Assembly: GCF_009737085.1 (NCBI RefSeq)
Contig: NZ_WOVL01000007.1
Location: 87,494 to 151,493, forward strand
Source: Paenibacillus sp. NEAU-GSW1
Lineage (GTDB): Bacteria > Bacillota > Bacilli > Paenibacillales > Paenibacillaceae
Direction: 5' to 3'
Length of the DNA stretch: 64,000 nucleotides
The notes beneath the pieces were generated by a model. The model was not told the DNA's origin. It saw only the letters and a list, made by a program, of their open reading frames with translations, and made no database searches. A program made the position numbers and the translations under genes. This document shows positions 1 to 7,810 of this stretch, piece after piece; within the stretch, counting starts at the first letter, position 1; every line of letters begins with the position of its first letter.

Positions 1-293
1 GTACAAATGTACCTTGCACACGTCGAAGTCGCATCAGATTGAGCGTCTAATGTACAAAAGTACCTTAGACTTGGAGTAATCGCACACTGCGTCGGCTAAT
101 ATAGCAATCTAAGGTACAAATGTACCTTGCACACGTCGTAGTCACAACAGATTGAGCGTCTAAGGTACAAATGTACCTTAGACTTGGAGTAATCGCACAC
201 TGCACCGGTCGAAATAGCAATCTAAGGTACAAATGTACCTTGCACACGTCGAAGTCGCATCAGATTGAGCGTCTAATGTACAAAAGTACCTTA
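1..293. repeat. 113-bp tandem repeat array of GTAC-centred palindromes
   Basis: Two full 113-bp units (from 1 and 114) and most of a third (from 227) follow head to tail; the array is cut by the window edge. Each unit holds two palindromes of the type AAGGTACAAATGTACCTT, about 50 and 63 bp apart. The best copy (158-183) has perfect 12-bp arms, GTCTAAGGTACA and its complement, around AA. Units 1 and 3 are nearly identical (both have the ATGTACAAAAGTACC variant at the second palindrome), while unit 2 differs by a few bases. No convincing reading frame runs through it. Function is unknown. Confidence 0.85.
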
Positions 294-320
294 GACCCTT
301 AATCTAACCCTTGTTTGTCT

Positions 321-351
321 TGCATAGATACTGGTTTTTCGAGCCATCTTA
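321..351 (+). promoter_or_regulatory. sigma-G/F-like promoter of tlp
   Basis: TGCATA at 321-326 and CATCTTA at 345-351, with an 18-bp spacer, resemble the forespore consensus (TGAATA, CATACTA). The position about 50 bp ahead of a spore protein gene fits. Inferred from pattern only. Confidence 0.5.
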
Positions 352-400
352 TATAAGGTTGTGAACCAAACATATCCGTAACTTTGGGGTGAAGATGACG

Positions 401-610
401 ATGGCTAAACCGGATAACCGCGAGGATAACGCGCAGCATCTCCAGTCGCATATTGAGCACACGAAGGCCAATTTGCAGGAGGCAGAAGATTACCTCGACG
501 AGCATGCTGAGGAGATCTCAGCAGTTGAGCGTCAAGCAATCGAAAAGAAAAATCAAAACCGCAAGCAAAGCATCAACGAGTTTGCGGCGGAAATCGCAGA
601 CGAGACTTAG
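401..610 (+). CDS. tlp: Small acid-soluble spore protein Tlp
   Basis: A 69-residue hydrophilic, helical protein matching the thioredoxin-like (Tlp) family of minor spore proteins. It begins MAKPDNREDN, has a Glu/Gln-rich middle (HIEHTKANLQEAEDYLDEHA) and ends in INEFAAEIADE, the usual pattern and length for Tlp. These proteins are made in the forespore, and their exact role there is not clear. ATG 401 is preferred over the GTG at 389 because GGGGTGA (386-392) lies 8 nt before it and family members start MAKPD. A sigma-G-like promoter lies upstream and a terminator shared with the convergent gene follows. Confidence 0.9.
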   Translation: MAKPDNREDNAQHLQSHIEHTKANLQEAEDYLDEHAEEISAVERQAIEKKNQNRKQSINEFAAEIADET

Positions 611-630
611 GCAATAATGAAGCTCGTAAA

Positions 631-665
631 AAAACAGCCGGTCGGATATCCCGATCGGCTGTTTT
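631..665. terminator. Bidirectional terminator between tlp and the VrrA-like gene
   Basis: Arms AAAACAGCCG(g)TCGG at 631-645 and CCGA(t)CGGCTGTTTT at 651-665, with A-rich and T-rich flanks serving both convergent genes. Confidence 0.8.
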
Positions 666-667
666 AC

Positions 668-1201
668 TTATGCCTTTGGCTTTGCCGTTTTGCGCTTGCG
701 GCGTCCGCTCGGAGAGCCCGAAGCAGACTTCCGGCGTTTGCGGCGGCGCTTCGGAACAACAGTTTCAACTTCGTCATCGGAGTCAGACGACTTTTTGAAG
801 GAGCCCATGAGCACCTTCACCATTGGCGCCATTTGCGACACGGTAGATACGACCTTCTGCACCTTGGTTACGGTAGTGAGAATGCCGTCAATGCCGCCTA
901 GCCGGTCGACAAAGCCCTTAATGTCGCCAAGCTTTTCTAACGAGAACGGGCTCGCTTTAGATGGAGCAGCCGTCTCGACGAGCTCGGCAGCAGTTGCCGG
1001 AACGGCAACGGACAACGATTCCGACACGTCATCATCCTCCTCTTCTTCTTCGTCGCTACCTGCGCTGGAGCCTGAGGACGCGCCCTCGCTATTGTCGCGC
1101 ATCGCATGGCGGCGGTGATGGCCGCCGTGTGGCGAATGCGGCGGATAGTAACTCTCTACATAACCGCCGCCATGGTCATAGCGGTAGTTCACGCGGATCA
1201 C
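668..1201 (-). CDS. VrrA/YqfQ-like low-complexity protein
   Basis: A 177-residue protein with a Gly/Tyr/His-rich N-terminus (HSPHGGHHRRH near residue 22), a Ser/Glu/Asp run (DEEEEEDDD), and a hydrophobic helical middle (LGGIDGILTTVTKVQKVV, then MAPMVKVLMG) typical of the VrrA/YqfQ proteins of Bacillales. A very basic Lys/Arg/Ser tail (KRRRKRRKSASG, then GRRKRKTAKPKA) closes it. VrrA-like proteins are thought to be spore-associated, and convergence with tlp fits, but the assignment rests on the middle segment and overall style. Start is uncertain: GTG 1201 is only 2 nt after AAGGG, and GTG 1192 is about 11 nt after it. Confidence 0.5.
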   Translation of the reverse strand: MIRVNYRYDHGGGYVESYYPPHSPHGGHHRRHAMRDNSEGASSGSSAGSDEEEEEDDDVSESLSVAVPATAAELVETAAPSKASPFSLEKLGDIKGFVDRLGGIDGILTTVTKVQKVVSTVSQMAPMVKVLMGSFKKSSDSDDEVETVVPKRRRKRRKSASGSPSGRRKRKTAKPKA

Positions 1202-1348
1202 AACCCTTTTCTGATGGATTATCTGCTTAATAGCAGTTTATGGCATAGGCAAACATGCGGATTGGACGATTGTCACGGGTGGCAAATAAATTATCGGGAT
1301 AACCGCCTTAGAGCTCTTCCGTCCTGTAAAGCGTCAAAACGGTGATGC

Positions 1349-1377
1349 TTGAAAAAACACCCTAAAAAAGATACAAT
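1349..1377 (+). promoter_or_regulatory. sigma-A promoter of yerC
   Basis: TTGAAA at 1349-1354, a 17-bp spacer, and TACAAT at 1372-1377: a near-consensus housekeeping promoter 35 bp before yerC. It probably also serves the downstream chelatase and kinase genes. Confidence 0.75.
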
Positions 1378-1411
1378 GTGAGCAATAACCTAAGGAAAGT
1401 AGTGGATCGGC

Positions 1412-1702
1412 ATGCAGCTTAAAAAGCTTAACGATAAAGCGATTGACCAACTGTTTGAGGCAGTTCTGACATTAAAATCGGTGGAAGAGTGCTACGTATT
1501 TTTTGACGATTTGTGCACGATCAATGAAATTCAGTCCTTGTCGCAGCGGCTGGAGGTTGCCCGCATGCTTGGCAAAGGCAGCACATATAATCAGATCGAA
1601 GCGGAGACGGGAGCAAGCACGGCAACGATTTCCCGCGTTAAGCGTTGTTTGAATTACGGCAATGATGGGTATAAAATGGCATTAGAGCGTTTAGGACGAT
1701 AG
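1412..1702 (+). CDS. yerC: YerC/YecD family TrpR-like DNA-binding protein
   Basis: A 96-residue all-helical protein of the YerC/YecD branch of the Trp repressor superfamily. The core NEIQSLSQRLEVARMLGKG (about residues 38-56) followed by TYNQIEAETGASTATISRVK is the helix-turn-helix characteristic of the family, and the length is standard. The physiological ligand and targets of YerC are not established. AAGGAAAG precedes the ATG by about a dozen bases. The next gene begins 4 bp after the stop, so the two are probably cotranscribed from the strong promoter at 1349. Confidence 0.93.
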   Translation: MQLKKLNDKAIDQLFEAVLTLKSVEECYVFFDDLCTINEIQSLSQRLEVARMLGKGSTYNQIEAETGASTATISRVKRCLNYGNDGYKMALERLGR

Positions 1703-1706
1703 AACG

Positions 1707-2513
1707 ATGAAGCCGGGCGTACTTGTAATCAGTCATGGCTCGCGGGAAGAGGAATGGGTGAAGCTGGTCGATGACGCGGTTGCCGTTGCTGCGGCAGCAT
1801 CCCCGCAATTCGCCGGCATTCCGGTCTATTCCTCTTTTCTCGAGATCGTCGAAGGACGATTGATCCAGGATGGCGTTAATGCGCTGGAAGCGCAAGGCGT
1901 TACGGAGCTGTTTGTACTGCCGCTGTTTCTCTCTTCGGGCAGTACGCATGTCGATGAGATCGGCCAAGCTTTCGGGCTGCCGCCGGTCGCCGATTTAGAG
2001 GGCGATTTGGGCACTTTTCAAGTCGATCGCGCCCACATTCATGTCGGGGCGCCAATAGACGACGATGAGGAAATCGCCGGATTGCTGTACGAGAATATAC
2101 GGCCTTTGTCGGTCGAAGCGGGGCGCGAGACCGTTATGCTTGTCGCTCACGGCAGCAAGGAACCGGTATTCCATGAGCGTTGGCAGCTCGGTCTTGATCG
2201 GTTAGCCGAGCGGCTCCGCGTGCTTGGCGGTTTTGCGCATGCCGCGACGGCAATGCTACTGCCGGACCAAGCCGGCGAGCGGCTGAAGGAGCTGCAGCAT
2301 CAGCGGCCAGATGAGGCGGTTATCGTCGTTCCGCTGTTTTTAAGCAAAGGATATTTTACGAATACCGTAATTCCGCGGCGACTGTCGGGACTTGAATATC
2401 GTTACAACGGCCAGGCGATGCTTCCGCACCCCGCGGTTGCGCGCTGGCTGGAGCGGCGAATCGGTTCATGGCTGGAGCAGCTGCGGCCAAGCGCTGACGA
2501 ACGGCATTCGTAG
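1707..2513 (+). CDS. CbiX/SirB-type sirohydrochlorin chelatase family protein
   Basis: A 268-residue two-domain protein. Each half carries the HGS signature of the class II chelatase fold: LVISHGSREEEW near residue 6 and MLVAHGSKEPVFHERW near residue 148. LFVLPLFLSSGSTHVDEI near residue 69 and VIVVPLFLSKGYFTNTVIP in the second half match the CbiX/SirB metal-binding loop pattern, with His present in the first copy only. Such enzymes insert Co or Fe into sirohydrochlorin for cobalamin or siroheme synthesis. No other tetrapyrrole gene is nearby, so substrate and metal are open. It starts 4 bp after yerC with a weak ribosome binding site, suggesting translational coupling. Confidence 0.85.
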   Translation: MKPGVLVISHGSREEEWVKLVDDAVAVAAAASPQFAGIPVYSSFLEIVEGRLIQDGVNALEAQGVTELFVLPLFLSSGSTHVDEIGQAFGLPPVADLEGDLGTFQVDRAHIHVGAPIDDDEEIAGLLYENIRPLSVEAGRETVMLVAHGSKEPVFHERWQLGLDRLAERLRVLGGFAHAATAMLLPDQAGERLKELQHQRPDEAVIVVPLFLSKGYFTNTVIPRRLSGLEYRYNGQAMLPHPAVARWLERRIGSWLEQLRPSADERHS

Positions 2514-2529
2514 TGGGGGCTTTGAAAAA

Positions 2530-3444
2530 ATGGTAATGAAACGGGCAAGACTGATATATAACCCGACATCGGGACGCGAGGAAATGAAACGGCGTCTTCC
2601 GGATATATTGCAAAAGCTGGATCAGGCGGGCATCGAGACGAGCTGTCATGCGACAACCGGCGAAGGCGATGCGACATTGGCGGCGGCGGAAGCTGCGGAA
2701 CGCGGCTACGATATGATTATTGCGGCTGGCGGCGACGGTACGTTGTATGAGGTCATTAACGGGCTGGCTGAGAAGCCGAACCTGCCGCCGCTTGGCATTT
2801 TGCCGCTCGGAACGACGAACGATTTCGCCCGGGCTATGGGTATTCCGCGCCATTGGGAGTATGCGTGCGATTTGATTATTCAGCAATATACGCGGCCAAT
2901 TGACGTCGGGAAAGCGAACAATCGCTATTTCATCAATATTGCCGGCGGCGGCTCTTTGACGGAGCTGACCTACGATGTGCCGAGCAGGCTGAAGACGATG
3001 ATCGGGCAGTTGGCCTATTATATGAAGGGAATGGAGAAAATGACCCGTTTGCGTCCGACGGAGCTGAGCTTCGAGGCGAAGGGCATTGGCCATTTCCACG
3101 ATGAGTTTATGCTTTTTCTCATCTGCAACAGCAATTCGGTTGGCGGGTTCGAGAAGCTCGCGCCGGAATCGAAGGTGGATGACGGGCTGTTCGACGTTAT
3201 TTTGCTGAAAAAATGCAATCTTGCGGATTTCATCCGACTTGTAACGCTGGCGCTGCGCGGCGAGCATTTAAATGATCCGCAAGTGATTCATTTCCGGACG
3301 AACGAGCTGCTCGTGACGACGCCGGATTATGTGCAAATTAATCTTGACGGCGAATATGGCGGCAGATTGCCGTTTAAGTTCTCGGTGCTGCCTTCGCATT
3401 TGCAAATTTTTGTCGATGAGATGGGCGTTTCCACTTACCGATAA
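2530..3444 (+). CDS. dgkB: Diacylglycerol/lipid kinase, DgkB family
   Basis: A 304-residue lipid kinase. It opens RARLIYNPTSGREEMKRRLP, carries the nucleotide-binding GGDGTLYEVINGL near residue 75 and LGILPLGTTNDFARA near residue 91, and ends with the DGKA beta-sandwich (INLDGEYGGRLP near residue 275). DgkB phosphorylates diacylglycerol and thereby recycles it into phospholipid when lipoteichoic acid synthesis releases it; it acts at the membrane face in the cytosol. ATG 2530 is chosen because GGGGG (2515-2519) lies 10 nt upstream and the family start (kinase beta-1) follows at once. Placement just before rlmCD matches the dgkB-yefA order of Bacillus subtilis. Confidence 0.9.
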   Translation: MVMKRARLIYNPTSGREEMKRRLPDILQKLDQAGIETSCHATTGEGDATLAAAEAAERGYDMIIAAGGDGTLYEVINGLAEKPNLPPLGILPLGTTNDFARAMGIPRHWEYACDLIIQQYTRPIDVGKANNRYFINIAGGGSLTELTYDVPSRLKTMIGQLAYYMKGMEKMTRLRPTELSFEAKGIGHFHDEFMLFLICNSNSVGGFEKLAPESKVDDGLFDVILLKKCNLADFIRLVTLALRGEHLNDPQVIHFRTNELLVTTPDYVQINLDGEYGGRLPFKFSVLPSHLQIFVDEMGVSTYR

Positions 3445-3464
3445 TGAGCGGGCTTGAATAATAG

Positions 3465-3523
3465 ATAAACCTTTGCAAGCGGACGCTGCCGGTCTCGGCG
3501 ATTGGCTGCTTGCGGAGGTTTAT
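3465..3523 (+). terminator. Terminator after dgkB
   Basis: Arms ATAAACCTttGCAAGC (3465-3480) and GCTTGCggAGGTTTAT (3508-3523), then TTTCTTTTTGG. The loop is long (27 nt). Confidence 0.7.
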
Positions 3524-3555
3524 TTCTTTTTGGAGATGGATTACACTAGAAATAC

Positions 3556-3810
3556 AGGTTCAAAAAGTCCGGTTTTCAGCACACTAGCAATGCTTCCGAA
3601 GCTGCGTTTTTCCAAAACGCTGTAGAAGGTTGGATGAAGCTAGGGAATGAGGATCGGAGCGTAGTGGGTTACTACGTGAGAATCTGAAATGTTTCCGCAG
3701 GAAACATCACTTCGAAAGCATAAGCCTTGTGCCGGCTGAATTCAAGATTCGATGTCGAATTTACTTTTTGAAATGGCTTCGTGATCAAAATTGGACTTTT
3801 TGAACAACCT
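3556..3810. repeat. MITE-like repeat with AGGTT(GTT)CAAAAAGTCC termini
   Basis: The 404-bp gap between dgkB and rlmCD holds a noncoding block of about 255 bp bounded by imperfect inverted repeats: AGGTTCAAAAAGTCC at 3556-3570 and the complement of AGGTTGTTCAAAAAGTCC at 3793-3810. Inside are small hairpins such as GTAGTgggttACTAC (3660s) and ATGTTTCCgcaGGAAACAT (near 3689-3707). There is no ORF of note. CTAGAA flanks both sides (3546-3551, 3811-3816), possibly a target duplication although 4 bp separate it from the left end. This is the pattern of a nonautonomous mobile repeat; I cannot count genomic copies. Confidence 0.6.
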
Positions 3811-3846
3811 CTAGAAGGATAAGAGAAGCAGGAACGGGGAGCATTA

Positions 3847-5370
3847 ATGAGCAGAAGAAAGAGCGGCGGCGGTTATGGCGGACAAGCGGGGAGCGGCGCA
3901 CGGAAGCATTCCGGCAGAGGAACGGGCGCAGGTGCGGCGGCAAAAACTCGCGAGGATGCGCCTTTTCAAAAAAATGAGGAAGTTACCGTCGATATTATCG
4001 GCTTGACGCATGACGGCGAGGGCGTCGGCCGGGCGAACGGCTTTACGCTGTTTATACAGGGCGCTTTGCCTGGCGAACAGGTACGGGCTAAAGTGATGAA
4101 GGTGAAAAAACAGTACGGATATGCTCGGCTGGAGGAACGGTTGATCGAGAGCAAGGATCGGATTGCTCCGCCTTGCGATATTTTTGACAAATGCGGCGGC
4201 TGTCAGCTGCAGCACTTCGATTATTCTGCGCAGCTGGAATGGAAACGGCAGCATGTGATCGACTCGTTGACACGGATCGGGAAGCTGCGGGTAGCGGGCG
4301 AAGCGGGAGCGAATGGAGAGGAAGCTGGCGGCATTGTTGTGCATTCGACTGTCGGCATGGAAGATCCTTGGCGTTACCGCAACAAAGCGCAAGTGCCGGT
4401 CGGCGCCAGCGGCGGAGCGGGCGGCGAACTGATTGCAGGTTTCTATGCAAGAGGCAGCCACCGCATTATCGATATGGACGATTGCCTCATTCAGCATGAT
4501 CGGAACGATGAGGTTGTGCGCGCCGTCAAAACGATCGGGCGGGAGCTAGGCATTTCCTCCTATGATGAAGAAAGCGGCAAAGGACTGCTGCGGCATGTGA
4601 TGGCGCGGACAGGCTTTGTAACGGGCGAAATTATGGTCGTCCTGGTGACGAACGGCCGCAAGCTGCCGCAGGCGGACGAATGGATCGCGCGCATCCGCGA
4701 AGCGCTGCCGGGTGTAAAGAGTATCGTGCAGAACGTAAACATGAAGGATACGAACGCCGTGTTTGGCGATGAGACGCGCGTATTGTGGGGCAGCGAAGTC
4801 ATCTATGACGAGCTTGACGGCATCCGTTTCGCAATATCGGCGCGTTCGTTCTACCAGGTCAATCCGGTTCAAACGGTTGAGCTGTACCGTAAAACGGTAG
4901 AATATGCGGGCTTGACCGGCGTAGAGTCGGTCATTGACGCTTATTGCGGGATCGGAACGATCTCGCTGTTTCTGGCGCGGCAAGCGGGCCGGGTCTATGG
5001 CGTTGAGATTGTGCCGGAGGCGATCGAGGATGCGAAGAGCAACGCCGAGTTGAATGGCATCGCGAATGCCACTTTCGAGGCGGGGCCGGCCGAGATCGTC
5101 ATTCCGCGTTGGCGCGAGGAAGGCGTTATCGCCGACGTTATCGTCGTCGACCCTCCGCGTAAAGGCTGCGACCCTGCGTTGCTGGATACGATTCTCAAAA
5201 TGAAGCCGGAGCGCGTCGTCTACGTGAGCTGCAATCCGTCCACGCTGGCTCGCGACTTGCGGCTGCTTGAGGACGGCGGCTACCGGACAATGGAAGTGAC
5301 GCCGGTGGATATGTTCCCGTGGACGGTGCATGTGGAGTGCTGTTCACTGCTAGTGCGGAAGGACAATTAA
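3847..5370 (+). CDS. rlmCD: 23S rRNA (uracil-5-)-methyltransferase RlmCD/RumA family
   Basis: A 507-residue class I SAM-dependent RNA m5U methyltransferase. After a Gly/Arg/Lys-rich N-terminal tail comes a TRAM domain (about 40-100), then the iron-sulfur pattern CDIFDKCGGCQLQH (about 110-123), and a C-terminal Rossmann domain with VIDAYCGIGTISLFLARQA (about 360), VVDPPRKGCDP (about 433) and the catalytic-cysteine motif VYVSCNPSTLARDL (about 457). The Bacillus orthologue methylates two uridines of 23S rRNA. GGGGAG lies 6 nt before ATG 3847. The N-terminal extension of about 35 low-complexity residues is longer than usual. This locus (rum/rlmCD) is a known insertion hotspot for mobile elements in streptococci, relevant to the repeat just downstream. 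Confidence 0.92.
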   Translation: MSRRKSGGGYGGQAGSGARKHSGRGTGAGAAAKTREDAPFQKNEEVTVDIIGLTHDGEGVGRANGFTLFIQGALPGEQVRAKVMKVKKQYGYARLEERLIESKDRIAPPCDIFDKCGGCQLQHFDYSAQLEWKRQHVIDSLTRIGKLRVAGEAGANGEEAGGIVVHSTVGMEDPWRYRNKAQVPVGASGGAGGELIAGFYARGSHRIIDMDDCLIQHDRNDEVVRAVKTIGRELGISSYDEESGKGLLRHVMARTGFVTGEIMVVLVTNGRKLPQADEWIARIREALPGVKSIVQNVNMKDTNAVFGDETRVLWGSEVIYDELDGIRFAISARSFYQVNPVQTVELYRKTVEYAGLTGVESVIDAYCGIGTISLFLARQAGRVYGVEIVPEAIEDAKSNAELNGIANATFEAGPAEIVIPRWREEGVIADVIVVDPPRKGCDPALLDTILKMKPERVVYVSCNPSTLARDLRLLEDGGYRTMEVTPVDMFPWTVHVECCSLLVRKDN

Positions 5371-5375
5371 ATCGG

Positions 5376-5421
5376 AGATGTATTGGCGGAAATAGCAAAG
5401 AGGGGCGGCAAACCCCTCTTT
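5376..5421 (+). repeat. 30-bp direct repeat, copy 1, including rlmCD terminator
   Basis: Begins 6 bp after the rlmCD stop. The first 20 bases are AGATGTATTGGCGGAAATAG and the repeat runs to 5405 through CAAAGAGGGG. An identical 30-bp copy is at 45968-45997. The repeat leads into the terminator stem AAGAGGGG / ACCCCTCTT followed by eight T's (to about 5426). It may be an att-like boundary of the accessory region or simply a duplicated terminator module. Confidence 0.85.
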
Positions 5422-5468
5422 TTTTTGCAAGGCTATGTAAAATTCTAATGTTGATATATGACCATAAG

Positions 5469-5497
5469 AAAACCGCCTTCGTTGAAAAGACGGTTTA
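5469..5497 (-). terminator. Probable terminator for the acetyltransferase gene
   Basis: Imperfect stem AAACCG(cCTT) / (AAaG)aCGGTTT, with TTTTC following on the minus strand. It lies about 40 bp past the stop of the minus-strand gene. Confidence 0.45.
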
Positions 5498-5536
5498 TTG
5501 CTATCGTGCCCATTAGTTTAATCGATGCTTCGACAT

Positions 5537-6139
5537 TCAGCTATGTTCTTTGTTCAAATAATAAAGCAATTTTGTCTTTATATCTGCCCATTCTTTCTCC
5601 AAAATACTGTATACGTTGGAATTTCGAAGATAGCCATCGTGCATTATCAATTCTTGCCGTAGGGTACCTTCAAACTGTGCTCCAATTCTTTGAATTGCCT
5701 TATTTGATCGTTCATTTCTTGTGTCCGTACGGAACTGTACTCGAACTATTTTCAAGTTTTCAAAACCATATTCCAGTAAAAGAAATTTACACTCCGTATT
5801 TATCCTCGTTCTCCAGACCTTTGGTGCCAACCAAGTGCCACCTATTTCAAGTTTTTTGTTTAGCAGGGAAATATCTAAGTAACTGGTGCTTCCAACAATC
5901 TCATTTGTACTTTTATCAAAAATCACAAACGGATATCTTAATCCTTGCTCTTTTAACTTCATCCACTGATTCATAGTAGTTACCAAATCCTCAGGTTTAC
6001 TTATTATCGAGGGGCTGAACGTCCATATATCGCTGTGATTACTTGCATTGAACAACCCCTCCAAATGCTCATGTGCCGCTGGTACTAACTTTACTCGTTC
6101 TCCTTCAAGGGTAATGTCGCCTTTAATCATATCAACCAC
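5537..6139 (-). CDS. GNAT family N-acetyltransferase (RimJ/RimL-like)
   Basis: A 200-residue GNAT acetyltransferase. It opens DITLEGERVKLVPAAHEHLE, has the beta-4 region EIGGTWLAPKVWRTRINTEC (about 110), and the acetyl-CoA end NERSNKAIQRIGAQFEGTLR (about 142-161), as in RimJ/RimL/YdaF proteins that acetylate N-termini or small molecules. The substrate cannot be read from sequence. The GTG at 6139 lies 5 nt after AAGGAG. It is the first gene beyond the rlmCD repeat and is transcribed toward it. AT-richer composition than the genes to its left suggests acquisition. Confidence 0.85.
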   Translation of the reverse strand: MVDMIKGDITLEGERVKLVPAAHEHLEGLFNASNHSDIWTFSPSIISKPEDLVTTMNQWMKLKEQGLRYPFVIFDKSTNEIVGSTSYLDISLLNKKLEIGGTWLAPKVWRTRINTECKFLLLEYGFENLKIVRVQFRTDTRNERSNKAIQRIGAQFEGTLRQELIMHDGYLRNSNVYSILEKEWADIKTKLLYYLNKEHS

Positions 6140-6349
6140 AGACTCTCCTTCAAAAAAATGGAATTTGATGTGTCTGTCTCTAAAAATATACCACTAAATA
6201 TTGTAATTATCCTACCAGTTAGCTTAACAAGAATAAGCAGAAAGCCGAAGTTTGGTGTTCGTGTCGGTAGTAAACAGGCACGATTTGACCAACATATTTT
6301 TCTTATTCGATGCGGTATTCTCATATTTCTTGCTGTCTAAGTAACGAAA

Positions 6350-6947
6350 CTACGCCAAGTAATTCTGCAAATACTTTGTTGCAACACAATTGAAGCGATC
6401 CATCCATTTTTTCAAACGGCTATGGTAGCTGTTGACGTTTTGGATATGATACACGCCTTTTACTCGCTGTTTCCCATCGGATTTAAAACGATAATGAGCC
6501 AACCCTTTTGAATTCGCATAGGAACTGAACGCCCTCCACGAATCGGTGCAAAGCACGTTGGAGTCAGATAAATGATCACCAATCGCCTCATCCAATTTCG
6601 CTGTCCGAATACGTCCACGCCCAAGTACGCCAGAGTAAGTCATTTTCTGACGATCACGGGCAACCAGCACGCACACTTGATCGTGGCTTATACCACGATA
6701 TTTCGCTTTGCCGCCACGTTTACGCGGCTTGCGTTCGGTGATATTTTGCTTGCCTTTTCCGAGTACAGAAAGTAAGTCTCATCCATCTCAACAATATCTT
6801 GAAATGCTTCGGTTGGAATCTGCTTTAGAGCAGAGAGAATCTTATGCCGCCAGTAAAACAAGGTGACATGTGTGACTACATCGTTTAACTGCTCTGCACA
6901 TTTTCTCAGAGAAAAACTCTCAATATTTTTGTGAAGGAAAGTTGGTC
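6350..6947 (-). pseudogene. IS1595-family (ISXO2-like) transposase remnant, frameshifted
   Basis: The last 108 residues (6350-6676) carry RMTSG-type transposase sequence ending WMDRFNCVATKYLQNYLA. The preceding part lies in another frame and contains VEMDETYF, the DDE-motif signature of ISXO2-like transposases, then a basic stretch ERKPRKRGGKAK. The frame is lost by one base near the GAAAAGG run around 6765. The N-terminal zinc-ribbon half is missing and the frame is closed by a stop near 6948, next to the methyltransferase gene. It cannot make an active transposase. Confidence 0.8.
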
Positions 6948-6955
6948 ATTTGAGA

Positions 6956-7735
6956 TTACTCTTTAATAGCGAACCATACCGTCCACGAATCCTTCTCAAT
7001 GATTGGTGATTGACAATCGTTGAGTTTCCCTCCTATGAAAGATATCAAATCTTGAAGTTCCACATCGGTCAGTTCATGAAGAATGGAACGTCCAGTTCTT
7101 AGCAGTAAGTCCTTATTTAATTCTTCATAATCATTATAAACACGTCTTGTTTCCCAAAGTGAGACAGTTTTAGCTAATCGAAATCCATTCGATTCCAACG
7201 CTTGCTGTACTTGACCTGAATCATACCTTCGAGAAATCTCTTTATCAATTAATTGAGGAAACCTTTCAAAAAAATAACCTCTAATGTGATTTTCATCTCC
7301 GGGCAGTAAACAATCTTTAGGGGTTCTATCCTGAACGATGAGAACACCGCCATCTTTAATGATGCGATATGCTTCCTTGAAACAAGCATCTAAGTCGTTC
7401 AGATGGTGGATTAATGCTCTTTCTAATACAACGTCAATCTCGTTTGCAGGTAGGTTTGATTGGTAAGCGTCTCCCTTCAGAAATGTAGCGTTTTGAATGT
7501 TCTTACAGTTATTAGCCGCCCCTTTTAACATCTCATCCGAGAAATCTACTCCAACTACATGAGATGCCCCCATCTTAATAAGAGCCTTCGTATAAATGCC
7601 GCCTCCACAACCAATATCTGCAATCCGCTTATTCGATACATCTACTGTATCTTTTATTAAAGATATCCAAGATTCATCAGCGTTTCTTGTTGCATACGTC
7701 TGCCTGTTTTGTGCATCGTGAAAGTTAATTGGCAT
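6956..7735 (-). CDS. Class I SAM-dependent methyltransferase
   Basis: A 259-residue methyltransferase with motif I VSNKRIADIGCGGGIYTKAL (about 33-52), motif II VVGVDFSDEMLKGA (about 61), and the post-II/III region IDVVLERALIHHLNDL (about 99) typical of UbiE/SmtA-like small-molecule methyltransferases. The substrate is unknown. GGGAGGGG lies 9 nt before ATG 7735. A perfect 15-bp palindrome sits between its -10 box and the ribosome binding site, so expression is probably repressed by a dimeric regulator not found in the window. An IS remnant abuts its 3' end. Confidence 0.85.
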   Translation of the reverse strand: MPINFHDAQNRQTYATRNADESWISLIKDTVDVSNKRIADIGCGGGIYTKALIKMGASHVVGVDFSDEMLKGAANNCKNIQNATFLKGDAYQSNLPANEIDVVLERALIHHLNDLDACFKEAYRIIKDGGVLIVQDRTPKDCLLPGDENHIRGYFFERFPQLIDKEISRRYDSGQVQQALESNGFRLAKTVSLWETRRVYNDYEELNKDLLLRTGRSILHELTDVELQDLISFIGGKLNDCQSPIIEKDSWTVWFAIKE

Positions 7736-7773
7736 TTGTAAATTCCCCTCCCGCTAAAAATAGTTTCGTTGTA

Positions 7774-7807
7774 TGAAACTTAGTTTCATTTATCTTTATT
7801 GTACCAT
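7774..7807 (-). promoter_or_regulatory. Extended -10 promoter with TGAAACTTAGTTTCA operator
   Basis: On the minus strand TGGTACAAT (7806-7798) is an extended -10 box. Just downstream, 7774-7788 is a perfect palindrome, TGAAACTTAGTTTCA, in a roadblock position for the methyltransferase gene. Confidence 0.6.
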
Positions 7808-7810
7808 ATA

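Noticed and set aside
1..293. CRISPR array
   Set aside because: The palindromes are regular, but the intervening sequences repeat from unit to unit and are not unique spacers; no cas genes are present.
2356..3267. Minus-strand frame of about 303 residues opposite dgkB
   Set aside because: Long only because of GC-rich codon mirror effects; the plus strand is a clear lipid kinase.
5458..5976. Plus-strand frame of about 170 residues opposite the acetyltransferase gene
   Set aside because: It lies antisense to a clear GNAT gene, lacks a ribosome binding site and has shadow-like composition.
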